DNA of 41,990 bases from assembly GCA_934184665.1 (NCBI GenBank), contig CAKPSX010000014.1:1-41990 (forward strand), read 5' to 3'. The stretch's first letter is position 1. The number at the start of each line of letters is the position of its first letter. This document shows, in pieces, positions 16,766-24,846 of the stretch. The notes under the pieces are model-generated. The model did not search any database, was not told where the DNA came from, and worked only from the letters and a program-made list of their open reading frames with translations. Origin of the DNA: an uncultured Clostridia bacterium (lineage in GTDB: Bacteria > Bacillota > Clostridia > TANB77 > CAG-508). Made by a program: the position numbers and the translations under genes.

Positions 16766-16849
16766 GTAAAATTTAAAAAGGATTATTTTACTAATAAAAT
16801 CTAAAAACAGATTTTAAAAATTTCTTGATTAAATTTTCTGTTATGCAAA

Positions 16850-16878
16850 AAAATAGCAAGATTAACTCTTGCTATTTT
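16850..16878 (-). terminator. Terminator of the str operon (after tuf)
   Basis: Perfect 11-base stem AAAATAGCAAG (16850-16860), 7-base loop, complement 16868-16878. On the minus strand it ends in a run of seven T. Confidence 0.9.
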
Positions 16879-16894
16879 AATTTATATGTGTATC

Positions 16895-18097
16895 TTATGC
16901 TAATATTTCAGCAACAACACCTGAACCAACTGTTCTACCACCTTCACGTATAGCGAATCTTAATCCTTTTTCTATAGCGATTGGTGTGATTAATTCAATT
17001 GTCATTGATACGTTATCACCTGGCATAACCATTTCTGTTCCAGCAGGTAATTCGATAACACCTGTTACGTCTGTTGTTCTGAAATAGAATTGTGGTCTAT
17101 ATCCATTGAAGAATGGTGTATGTCTTCCACCTTCTTCTTTTGTTAAAACGTATACTTCTGATGTGAATTTTGTGTGTGGATGGATTGTTCCTGGTTTACA
17201 TAGTACTTGACCTCTTTCGATGTCTTTTCTATCAACACCTCTTAATAATGTTCCGATATTATCTCCAGCTTCAGCTTGATCTAATAATTTTCTGAACATT
17301 TCAACACCTGTTACAACTGTTTTCTTTCTTTCTTGTGATAAACCGATGATTTCAACTTCGTCAGAAACTTTAACAATTCCTCTTTCTACTCTACCTGTAG
17401 CAACTGTTCCACGACCTGTGATTGTGAATACGTCTTCTACTGGCATTAAGAATGGTTGATCAATTGGTCTTTCTGGTGTTGGGATGTAGCTATCTACTGC
17501 ATCCATTAATTCTTTCATTGGAGCATAAACTGGATCATTAGGATCTGTTGATGTGCTCTCTAATACTTTTAATGAAGATCCTTTTATAACTGGAATTTCG
17601 TCTCCTGGGAAACCGTATTCTGTTAATAGGTCTCTAACTTCCATTTCAACTAATTCTAATAATTCTGGATCGTCTACCATATCACATTTGTTTAGGTAAA
17701 CAACGATGTATTTAACACCTACTTGTCTTGCTAATAGGATGTGCTCTCTTGTTTGAGGCATTGGTCCATCAGCTGCTGAAACTACTAATATAGCTCCATC
17801 CATTTGTGCTGCACCTGTGATCATGTTTTTAACATAGTCAGCGTGTCCTGGGCAGTCAACGTGTGCATAGTGTCTGTTTTCTGTTTCATATTCAACGTGA
17901 GCTGTATTGATTGTGATTCCTCTTGCTTTTTCTTCTGGAGCTCCGTCTATTTCATCATAAGCTTCGAATTTAGCTTTTCCTAATAATGATAAATATTTTG
18001 TAATAGCAGCTGTTGTTGTTGTTTTTCCATGGTCAACGTGTCCGATTGTACCGATGTTAACGTGTGGCTTTGTTCTTTCAAATTTTGCTTTTGCCAT
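16895..18097 (-). CDS. tuf: Elongation factor Tu
   Basis: The 400-residue GTPase delivers aminoacyl-tRNA to the ribosome. G motifs are GHVDHGKTTTTAAI, DCPGHADYVKNM and NKCDMVDD, and the switch region EKARGITINTAHVEYE is intact. Domains 2 and 3 follow (EDVFTITGRGTVATGRVERG, GYRPQFYFRTTDVTG). AAGGAGG lies before the ATG. It is the last gene of the str operon, 132 bases after fusA, and has a promoter-like sequence of its own in that gap, which would allow extra EF-Tu. Confidence 0.99.
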   Translation of the reverse strand: MAKAKFERTKPHVNIGTIGHVDHGKTTTTAAITKYLSLLGKAKFEAYDEIDGAPEEKARGITINTAHVEYETENRHYAHVDCPGHADYVKNMITGAAQMDGAILVVSAADGPMPQTREHILLARQVGVKYIVVYLNKCDMVDDPELLELVEMEVRDLLTEYGFPGDEIPVIKGSSLKVLESTSTDPNDPVYAPMKELMDAVDSYIPTPERPIDQPFLMPVEDVFTITGRGTVATGRVERGIVKVSDEVEIIGLSQERKKTVVTGVEMFRKLLDQAEAGDNIGTLLRGVDRKDIERGQVLCKPGTIHPHTKFTSEVYVLTKEEGGRHTPFFNGYRPQFYFRTTDVTGVIELPAGTEMVMPGDNVSMTIELITPIAIEKGLRFAIREGGRTVGSGVVAEILA

Positions 18098-18121
18098 TTT
18101 AAATTTCCTCCTTTATATTAT

Positions 18122-18136
18122 GGGTATATAATACCC
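18122..18136 (-). promoter_or_regulatory. Small stem-loop before the tuf ribosome site
   Basis: GGGTAT (18122-18127), ATA, ATACCC (18131-18136), about 10 bases upstream of the tuf ribosome-binding site in the leader. Confidence 0.4.
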
Positions 18137-18169
18137 TTTTTTATATTTTTAATACTAATAACTATTTTG

Positions 18170-18208
18170 CACTTGCATTTTATAACATTTATTTGAAAAA
18201 TGCAAGTG
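18170..18208 (-). promoter_or_regulatory. tuf promoter embedded in a 12-base inverted repeat
   Basis: CACTTGCATTTT (18170-18181) and its exact complement (18197-18208), 15-base spacer. The arms also supply TTGCAT (18205-18200) and TAAAAT (18182-18177) with 17 bases between, a good promoter for tuf on the minus strand. Confidence 0.5.
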
Positions 18209-18229
18209 TTTTGGCTAATTTAGTTATAA

Positions 18230-20314
18230 TTAATTGTCTTTTTTAGCTTTTGAAGCTACAATTGACTCAAATACAGATTTTGGAACTTCTTCATAATGAG
18301 ATGGTTCCATAGAGTATGTTCCTCTACCTTGTGTTTTTGAACGTAAGTCTGTTGCATATCCAAACATTTCTGATAATGGAATAAATGCATGAATGTCTTG
18401 CATTCCATCATCTGAATCCATTCCTTCCATTCTACCACGTCTTGAGTTTACATCTCCTATAACATCTCCCATGTATTCTTCTGGAACTGTTATTTCAACT
18501 TTCATTATTGGTTCAAGTATAACTGCTTTTGCTTGTTTACATCCTTCTTTGAATGCCATTGACGCAGCTATTTTGAACGCCATTTCTGAAGAGTCAACTT
18601 CATGGTATGAACCATCAACTAATGTTACTTTAAAGTCGATTACAGGGTAACCTGCTAATATACCGCTTTCAGCAGCTTCTCTCATACCTTGTTCAATTGG
18701 TTTAATATATTCTTTTGGAACAGCTCCTCCAACAATTTTGCTTTCGAATTCTATTCCTTTTCCTGGTTCTAGTGGTTCCATTTCAAACCATACGTCACCG
18801 TATTGTCCTTTACCACCAGATTGACGAATAAATTTACCTTGAACTTTTACTTTATTTCTAATTGTTTCTTTGTAAGCAACTTGTGGTTTACCTACATTAC
18901 ATTCAACTTTGAATTCTCTCTTTAATCTATCAACTATGATATCTAGGTGTAATTCACCCATACCAGCGATGATTGTTTGACCAGTTTCATGGTTTGTATA
19001 TGCTTTGAATGTTGGGTCTTCTTCAGCTAATTTTGCTAAAGCTATTCCCATTTTTTCTTGAGCTGCTTTGTCTTTTGGCTCAATAGCTATATCTATAACT
19101 GGTTCAGGGAATTCCATTGATTCAAGTATAACTGGGTGATTTTCATCACATAGTGTATCACCTGTTGTTACATCTTTTAATCCTACAGCTGCAGCGATAT
19201 CTCCTGAATATACTTTGTCAATATCTTCTCTGTGGTTTGAATGCATTTGTAGTATTCTACCAACTCTTTCCTTTTTATCTTTGCTAGAGTTTAATACAGT
19301 TGAACCTGATTCTAATGTTCCTGAATATACTCTAAAGAAACATAATTTTCCAACAAATGGGTCAGTAGCTATTTTGAATGCTAATGCAGCAAATGGCTCT
19401 GAATCAGATGTTTTTGCTTCAACTTCATTTCCATCTAAGTCTACACCTTTTATATGTGGTATATCTAATGGTGATGGCATAAAATCAACTATAGCATTTA
19501 ATAATTCTTGAACACCTTTGTTTTTGTATGATGAACCACATGTTACAGGAACTATTGTATTAGCAATTGTTCCAAGACGTAGTCCTTTTTTGATTTCTTC
19601 TTCAGAAAGTTCTTCACCTTCTAAATATTTCATCATTAATTCTTCATCTTGTTCACATACAGCTTCTATTAATTGTGTTCTGAATTTTTCAGCATCTTCT
19701 TTCATATCTTCAGGAATGTCTGTTTCTTCAATTTCTTTTCCTAAATCATCTTTATGAATGAATGCTCTCATTTTGATTAAGTCTACAATTCCCTTGAATT
19801 GATCTTCTGCACCAATTGGTAATTGGATTGGAACTGCATTTGCTTTTAATCTATTTTTTAATTGGTCAATACATAACATAAAGTTTGCACCAACTATGTC
19901 CATTTTATTTACATATACCATTCTTGGAACTTGGTATTTATCAGCTTGTCTCCAAACTGTTTCTGTTTGAGGTTGAACTCCACCTTTTGCAGCTAAAACT
20001 GTTACAGCACCATCAAGTACTCTTAAAGATCTTTGTACTTCAACTGTAAAGTCTACGTGTCCTGGTGTATCAATAATATTTATTCTATTATTTTTCCAGA
20101 AACATGTTGTAGCAGCAGATGTTATTGTAATACCTCTTTCTTGTTCTTGTTCCATCCAGTCCATTGTTGCTGCACCTTCATGAACTTCACCTATTTTATG
20201 TGTTTTTCCTGTATAGAATAATATTCTCTCTGTTGTTGTTGTTTTACCAGCATCAATGTGAGCCATTATTCCTATATTTCTTGTTCTTTCTAATGGGTAT
20301 TGTCTTCCTGCCAT
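18230..20314 (-). CDS. fusA: Elongation factor G
   Basis: The 694-residue GTPase drives translocation on the ribosome and, with RRF, ribosome recycling. G motifs are AHIDAGKTTTTERI, DTPGHVDFTVEV and NKMD, with the switch QEQERGITITSAATTC. The C-terminal domains include GMGELHLDIIVDRLKREF and GGKGQYGDVWFEMEP. AGGGGG lies before the ATG. It is the third gene of the str operon, 35 bases after rpsG. Length is standard, unlike the shorter tetracycline-protection relatives. Confidence 0.99.
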   Translation of the reverse strand: MAGRQYPLERTRNIGIMAHIDAGKTTTTERILFYTGKTHKIGEVHEGAATMDWMEQEQERGITITSAATTCFWKNNRINIIDTPGHVDFTVEVQRSLRVLDGAVTVLAAKGGVQPQTETVWRQADKYQVPRMVYVNKMDIVGANFMLCIDQLKNRLKANAVPIQLPIGAEDQFKGIVDLIKMRAFIHKDDLGKEIEETDIPEDMKEDAEKFRTQLIEAVCEQDEELMMKYLEGEELSEEEIKKGLRLGTIANTIVPVTCGSSYKNKGVQELLNAIVDFMPSPLDIPHIKGVDLDGNEVEAKTSDSEPFAALAFKIATDPFVGKLCFFRVYSGTLESGSTVLNSSKDKKERVGRILQMHSNHREDIDKVYSGDIAAAVGLKDVTTGDTLCDENHPVILESMEFPEPVIDIAIEPKDKAAQEKMGIALAKLAEEDPTFKAYTNHETGQTIIAGMGELHLDIIVDRLKREFKVECNVGKPQVAYKETIRNKVKVQGKFIRQSGGKGQYGDVWFEMEPLEPGKGIEFESKIVGGAVPKEYIKPIEQGMREAAESGILAGYPVIDFKVTLVDGSYHEVDSSEMAFKIAASMAFKEGCKQAKAVILEPIMKVEITVPEEYMGDVIGDVNSRRGRMEGMDSDDGMQDIHAFIPLSEMFGYATDLRSKTQGRGTYSMEPSHYEEVPKSVFESIVASKAKKDN

Positions 20315-20349
20315 TTAATATTTCCCCCTTTCGTTATACAACGAATTTA

Positions 20350-20820
20350 TTACCACTTGTAATGTGCGAAAGCCTTATTAGCTTCAGCCATTCTATGTGT
20401 ATCTTCTTTTTTCTTGAATGCTCCACCATTTCCGTTAACAGCATCAATTATTTCACCTGCTAATTTCTCAGCCATAGTTTTTTCATGTCTGTTTCTAGCA
20501 TAAGTTACTAACCATCTTAAACCTAATGTTTGTCTTCTTTCTGGTCTGATTTCTAGTGGAACTTGGTATGTTGCTCCACCAACTCTTCTTGCTTTAACTT
20601 CAAGAACTGGCATTATGTTTTCTAAAGCTGCTTCAAAAACTTCTAAAGGATTTTTTCCTTCTTTTTCTTTTATGATATCAAATGCATCATAAACTATTTT
20701 TTGAGCAACTGATTTTTTACCATCTAACATTATGTTGTTTATTAATTTAGTAACAACTTTGCTATTGTATATTGGATCTGGTAATACATCTCTTTTTGCT
20801 ATATATCCTCTTCTTGGCAC
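20350..20820 (-). CDS. rpsG: Ribosomal protein S7
   Basis: The 156-residue protein binds the 3' major domain of 16S rRNA and nucleates the head of the small subunit. MPRRGYIAKRDVLPDP, VNKLI-like KLINNIMLDGKKSVAQKIVY and RRVGGATYQVPLEIRP are family hallmarks. The start is GTG with GGAGGGA upstream. In Escherichia coli S7 represses its own operon by binding the rpsL-rpsG gap; here that gap is unusually long (329 bases) and structured, so a similar control is possible. Confidence 0.98.
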   Translation of the reverse strand: MPRRGYIAKRDVLPDPIYNSKVVTKLINNIMLDGKKSVAQKIVYDAFDIIKEKEGKNPLEVFEAALENIMPVLEVKARRVGGATYQVPLEIRPERRQTLGLRWLVTYARNRHEKTMAEKLAGEIIDAVNGNGGAFKKKEDTHRMAEANKAFAHYKW

Positions 20821-20846
20821 TATTCTTCCCTCCTTAAAAATTTTTA

Positions 20847-20893
20847 TTAGATATTTACAAAATATCTAAGGTACTCTGATAGGTTATCCTATC
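20847..20893 (-). promoter_or_regulatory. Two stem-loops in the rpsG leader
   Basis: TTAGATATTT-ACA-AAATATCTAA (20847-20869) and GATAGG-TTAT-CCTATC (20878-20893), just before rpsG. Their order and position fit an autoregulatory leader, but no S7 site can be assigned by eye. Confidence 0.4.
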
Positions 20894-21035
20894 CGTATAG
20901 TGCATTATAATATATTCCTAAATTTAAGTACCCTTAAAGTTCATTCTAAATAAATTAGAAAAATTTAGTAAGTATTACAAGCACTACTTTTTTTAATTCA
21001 TACATCTAAACTCCATATAAATTTATAAAATTGAG

Positions 21036-21142
21036 TAAATTAGGTGTATTGTGCATTTTTAATGTTTATGACAGGCTGAGGCTATACATTTGTATGCCGA
21101 TGTCTGAAATAAATGTTAAAAATGTGCAAGATACCTGATTTA
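21036..21142 (+). ncRNA. Long structured hairpin, candidate RNA antisense to the str operon
   Basis: Arms 21036-21069 and 21109-21142 pair over 34 positions. In + strand RNA, 27 are Watson-Crick, 6 are G-U and one (21048/21130) is a mismatch. In minus strand RNA the six become A/C mismatches. Inside, GACA (21070-21073) pairs with TGTC (21101-21104), then GGC/GCC and ATAC/GTAT close an ATTT loop. No strong + strand promoter was found. The alternative is a decayed inverted-repeat (MITE-like) insertion. Confidence 0.45.
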
Positions 21143-21149
21143 ATCCATT

Positions 21150-21563
21150 TTATTTTTTAGGACGTTTAGCCCCATACTTAGAACGAGCTTGCATTCTGTC
21201 TTTAACTCCTGCTGTATCTAATGTTCCTCTAATGATATGGTATCTAACACCTGGAAGGTCTTTTACTCTACCTCCTCTGATTAAAACAACACTGTGTTCT
21301 TGTAAGTTATGTCCTATACCTGGGATATAAGATGTAACTTCATAACCATTTGAAAGTCTAACTCTGGCAACCTTTCTTAAAGCTGAGTTTGGTTTCTTAG
21401 GTGTTACTGTTTTTACTACTGTACATACTCCTCTTTTTTGTGGTGCTCTGTTATTTGTTAGTCTTTTATTTTTTGAATTATAACCATGTTGTAATGCTGG
21501 TGCTGTTGATTTTGCTTTTGATGTTTTTCTTCCTTTTCTTACTAATTGATTAATTGTTGGCAC
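21150..21563 (-). CDS. rpsL: Ribosomal protein S12
   Basis: The 137-residue protein sits at the decoding centre of the small subunit. MPTINQLVRKGRK, TPKKPNSALRKVARVRLSNG and PGVRYHIIRGTLDTAGV are the conserved blocks, and the Lys of TPKKPNS that changes in streptomycin-resistant mutants is wild-type. The start is GTG with GAGGTGA 7 bases upstream. It is the first gene of the str operon, from a consensus promoter at 21641-21669. Confidence 0.98.
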   Translation of the reverse strand: MPTINQLVRKGRKTSKAKSTAPALQHGYNSKNKRLTNNRAPQKRGVCTVVKTVTPKKPNSALRKVARVRLSNGYEVTSYIPGIGHNLQEHSVVLIRGGRVKDLPGVRYHIIRGTLDTAGVKDRMQARSKYGAKRPKK

Positions 21564-21586
21564 TTAAATTTCACCTCTTTTCATAA

Positions 21587-21644
21587 AAATATAAACCGCT
21601 ACGGAACTGCTATATTTTAGCATATTCTGTCGCGGTTTATATTT
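21587..21644 (-). promoter_or_regulatory. Inverted repeat spanning the rpsL leader and -10 box
   Basis: Perfect 13-base arms AAATATAAACCGC (21587-21599) and complement (21632-21644); inside, GCTA/TAGC forms a smaller stem. The right arm overlaps the -10 box, so in RNA only the inner part (AACCGC/GCGGTT) can pair, at the very 5' end of the message. Confidence 0.55.
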
Positions 21645-21669
21645 TATCATTTTTCCCTTATTTTGTCAA
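21641..21669 (-). promoter_or_regulatory. Promoter of the str operon
   Basis: TTGACA (21669-21664), 17 bases, TAAAAT (21646-21641) on the minus strand. Confidence 0.8.
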
Positions 21670-21695
21670 CGTTTTTTGCTCTTTTATATCAAACT

Positions 21696-23297
21696 TTACC
21701 CATTTTTTATTGTTCCTTCTGCTAATGCAGATATCTTTTCAGTATTTAGTACTTTTTTTATTGCACATTTTATTTTTGATATTATAGAATTATATCCAAT
21801 AACTTCAATTTTGTCATTCTTTCTAGCGCCCCTACATATTTTTGATAATACTTCTTTTTCTTTTTTACTCATTTCTGAGTTTTCAGTAAAATACATATTA
21901 TATGTTATTTGAGGTACAGCTTCTATTTCTGCATCCATATTAGAAAAGCTCATTGCATAACTATATACTAAACTTTGTGCCTCATAATTATATTGTTTTG
22001 CAAATTTTGTTAATATATCACATACAACTGGATCAATTTTCTTTATTACTCTTTTATCAAACATTCTATATTCTGCTAAAGCGTAATTTATTAGGCTTTC
22101 TTTGATTTCGTTTTTCTTTTCTTTATCTTTTTCTAAAATCTGACCCTCATTTTCATTGCATGGATATACTTTTATTTCTGCTCCATTGCTTAATTGTGCT
22201 TTATATAGTAATCTGCCATTTTCTATTTTTACTATTATGTTTGACATTGTTACTTTTTCATTTATATTGATGTTTTCTTCTTGAGCTACTGCAGCATCTC
22301 CTGTGTTTATTTCTGCAATTTCTTGCACTTGTTCTGTTTCTTTTTGCTCTTCTGCTAGTGCCAACACAGGTTCTCTTTTCTGCATTTCTTCTTCACGAAT
22401 TAATTGAACATATCTATCTAATAAGTTTTCTAAATCTATTGATTCTTCTCCCTCATTAATTTCTTCCACTTGTATTTGTTCTGTTCCATTTGATTGTTGA
22501 ACTTCTTGTTTAAATTCAATTGGTGTAAATTCTGCTATTTCAAGCTCTTCTATTGGATCAATTTCTTGTATCTCTAATTCTTTTATTTGTTGGTTAAATT
22601 CTTCTATATTTAATTCTTCTATTGGTTCCATTTCTTCAATTTCAAGTTCTGCAACTGGTTCGAATTCCTCTACTTTAAATTCTTCTATTTGGTCTAAATC
22701 ATCTATGCTTATTTCTTCAGAGCTTTCTTCTTGTATTTCTTGAATCGCCTCAAAATTGCTTTGTTCTTCTTGTTGCTCTTGCTCTATTTCTTGAGTATCA
22801 TTTTCTTTTACGCATGCTTGTACTTCAGCTATGTCTTGAGATTCTTCAACCATTTCTATATTTTCAGTCTCTTGAGCTGTTTCATTATTTTCAATACTAC
22901 AAGGATTTTCTATTTCTTGTAGTATATCTAATATTTTTGAAAATTCTCCGCTTCTAACTTTCTTTTTTGCTTGCTCCAATTGAATTCTATTTTCTTGTGA
23001 AATTGCTTCATCTGAAATTAACTCACCAATTACAGAATTAATATATTCTTTTGTATTTATGTATTTTGCATTTATTTCATTTTGTAATTCTTGACTTCTA
23101 TTGCCCAATTCCGCAATTTTCCATCCAAGCTCATTAACTTCTCTTGAAACATCATAATTGTTCATATCCATAGTTGCTTTTTTCATGTTTCTTTGTTGAG
23201 CTATCTCATTTCTCTCTCTTTCAATATTTAATATCTCATTATTTAATTGTTGTTTATCTAAAATAAATTTTTCAATACATTCTTTTATTCTGTTCAT
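21696..23297 (-). CDS. Large acidic-repeat protein of unknown function
   Basis: I do not recognise this 533-residue protein. Residues 1-125 are a coiled coil (LNNEILNIERERNEIAQQRN). Residues 135-200 are Glu/Gln-rich. Residues 203-262 hold about six degenerate units of roughly ten residues built on E-x-E/I-E-E-F and E-P-I-E-E-L. A folded C-terminal domain (about 345-533) begins SNIIVKIENGRLLYKAQLSNG and includes EVIGYNSIISKIKCAIKKVL. There is no signal peptide or membrane segment. The ATG has AAGG 7 bases upstream; a tiny upstream frame and hairpin lie in its leader. It ends 133 bases before rpsL, with no clear terminator between. Confidence 0.8.
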   Translation of the reverse strand: MNRIKECIEKFILDKQQLNNEILNIERERNEIAQQRNMKKATMDMNNYDVSREVNELGWKIAELGNRSQELQNEINAKYINTKEYINSVIGELISDEAISQENRIQLEQAKKKVRSGEFSKILDILQEIENPCSIENNETAQETENIEMVEESQDIAEVQACVKENDTQEIEQEQQEEQSNFEAIQEIQEESSEEISIDDLDQIEEFKVEEFEPVAELEIEEMEPIEELNIEEFNQQIKELEIQEIDPIEELEIAEFTPIEFKQEVQQSNGTEQIQVEEINEGEESIDLENLLDRYVQLIREEEMQKREPVLALAEEQKETEQVQEIAEINTGDAAVAQEENININEKVTMSNIIVKIENGRLLYKAQLSNGAEIKVYPCNENEGQILEKDKEKKNEIKESLINYALAEYRMFDKRVIKKIDPVVCDILTKFAKQYNYEAQSLVYSYAMSFSNMDAEIEAVPQITYNMYFTENSEMSKKEKEVLSKICRGARKNDKIEVIGYNSIISKIKCAIKKVLNTEKISALAEGTIKNG

Positions 23298-23306
23298 TCC
23301 CTAGCC

Positions 23307-23333
23307 TTATCAAGTAATTTGCATACTTGATAA
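23307..23333 (-). promoter_or_regulatory. Hairpin and four-codon upstream ORF before the acidic-repeat gene
   Basis: TTATCAAGT (23307-23315) and its complement (23325-23333) enclose a 9-base loop that contains an ATG. AAAGGAG lies 10 bases before this ATG, which reads MQIT then TGA, ending inside the hairpin, 14 bases before the real ribosome site region. Confidence 0.45.
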
Positions 23334-23370
23334 TCTCCTTTCATTTGTTATCTATCCTATTATATTTCAT

Positions 23371-23399
23371 ATTTTAGCACAACATTTTTTCGAAAACAA
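23371..23399 (-). promoter_or_regulatory. Promoter of the acidic-repeat gene
   Basis: TTGTTT (23399-23394), 17 bases, TAAAAT (23376-23371) on the minus strand. Confidence 0.5.
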
Positions 23400-23416
23400 T
23401 ACTTTTTTGTAATTTT

Positions 23417-24775
23417 TTATCTTTTTTTGTTCTTTAATGCCTCAAGTGCTCTATCCGCAAGGGTTGCATATCTTTCTTTTTTATCTCTAATTTTTACTTC
23501 AAGTTCTGGTAATATTCCAAAGTTTGCATTCATAGGTTGGAATTTTTCGTTTTCTGTTGATATATATTTTGCTAATGCTCCTATCATAGTGATGTCTGGA
23601 AATATAGTTTTCTCTTCATCTTTTAACATTGCACAAGCATTTATGGCTGATATTAATCCAGATGATATAGATTCTACATATCCTTCAACTCCTGTTATTT
23701 GCCCTGCGAAAAATATATTCCTATCTGATTTCATATTATATGTATTGTCTAATAAGTTTATTGAATTTATATAAGTGTTTCTATGCATTACACCGTATTT
23801 TATAAATTCTGCATTTTCAAGCCCTGGTATCATACTAAATACTCTTTTTTGTTCTCCAAATTTTAAGTTTGTTTGGAACCCAACTATATTATATATATTT
23901 CCTTCTTTGTTATCTTGTCTTAATTGAACAACTGCATATGGTCTTCTGCCTGTTCTTGGATCATCAAATCCTACAGGTTTTAATGGTCCAAATCTTAGTG
24001 TATCTTTTCCTCTGTTCGCCATAATCTCTACGGGCATACAACCTTCAAATATTTCTCTTCTTTCAAAATCATGTAATGTAACTATTTCTGCATTTACCAA
24101 TTCATCTACAAATGTTTCATATTCTTCTTTATTCATTGGTAAATTTATGTAACTTGCATCTTGCTCTTTTAATCTCTTTTTCCATTCTTCTTCTGTCTCG
24201 TCTTTTTCCTTTTCTTGTTCATATCTGTTTCCGTAAAAGGCTATATCAAAATTTATGCTGTCTTTTGTTACTATTGGTGCAGCTGCATCATAAAAATATA
24301 ATTTATCTTGTCCTGTTATTTTTGATATATCTTCTGCAAGTCCATTTGATGTTAATGGTCCTGTTGCAATTATTACAATTCCATTCTCACTGATTTTTTT
24401 GATATCTGTTATTTCTTCATGTATTATTTCTATTAACGGATTTTTCTCAATTTCTTCTGTAACCCTTTGTGCAAAAACTTCTCTATCCACAGCAAGTGCT
24501 TGACCTGCTGGAACTTGTGTTTCATCAGCAATTCTTATTAATAAAGAATCTAAATATCTAAGTTCTTCTTTTAATAATCCACATGCATTTGTATGTAAGT
24601 TTGATTTAAATGAATTGCTGCATACTACTTCTGCAAGATTTTTATTGCTATGTGCTGGTGTGAATTTTATTGGTTTCATTTCATATAATTTTACTTTTAT
24701 TCCTTTTTTTGCTATTTGATATGCTGCTTCACAGCCTGCTAGGCCTCCGCCTATTATTGTTATGTACTGGTTCAT
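23417..24775 (-). CDS. trmFO: Folate-dependent tRNA (uracil-54-C5)-methyltransferase TrmFO
   Basis: The 452-residue flavoprotein makes ribothymidine at position 54 of tRNA using methylenetetrahydrofolate. The N-terminal FAD motif is GGGLAGCEAAYQIAKKG, followed by PAHSNKNLAEVVCSNSFKS and TNACGLLKEELRYLDSL, which are TrmFO-specific rather than MnmG-specific. Further blocks are VEIMANRGKDTLRFGPLKPV and the C-terminal GQITGVEGYVESISSG. GGAGGG lies 5 bases before the ATG at 24775; a longer in-frame TTG start would include that ribosome site and is rejected. Length is normal. Confidence 0.97.
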   Translation of the reverse strand: MNQYITIIGGGLAGCEAAYQIAKKGIKVKLYEMKPIKFTPAHSNKNLAEVVCSNSFKSNLHTNACGLLKEELRYLDSLLIRIADETQVPAGQALAVDREVFAQRVTEEIEKNPLIEIIHEEITDIKKISENGIVIIATGPLTSNGLAEDISKITGQDKLYFYDAAAPIVTKDSINFDIAFYGNRYEQEKEKDETEEEWKKRLKEQDASYINLPMNKEEYETFVDELVNAEIVTLHDFERREIFEGCMPVEIMANRGKDTLRFGPLKPVGFDDPRTGRRPYAVVQLRQDNKEGNIYNIVGFQTNLKFGEQKRVFSMIPGLENAEFIKYGVMHRNTYINSINLLDNTYNMKSDRNIFFAGQITGVEGYVESISSGLISAINACAMLKDEEKTIFPDITMIGALAKYISTENEKFQPMNANFGILPELEVKIRDKKERYATLADRALEALKNKKR

Positions 24776-24815
24776 TCTACCCTCCAAAAATTAATTATTT
24801 TAATTATATATTAAT

Positions 24816-24844
24816 AGGTTGGAAACCTGTTAAATTTCCAACCT
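24816..24844 (-). terminator. Stem-loop between the SNF2 gene and trmFO
   Basis: Perfect 10-base arms AGGTTGGAAA (24816-24825) and complement (24835-24844), 9-base loop. It follows the SNF2 stop codon directly but lacks a T run on the minus strand, so termination may be partial. Confidence 0.55.
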
Positions 24845-24846
24845 TT

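Larger units (their letters stand above)
20821..21149. other. Long rpsL-rpsG intergenic region
   Basis: This 329-base gene-free stretch holds the two rpsG leader hairpins, a minus-strand TATAAT near 20910 with a poor -35 box, and the long hairpin described separately (21036-21142). No protein frame with a ribosome site was found. Confidence 0.6.
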
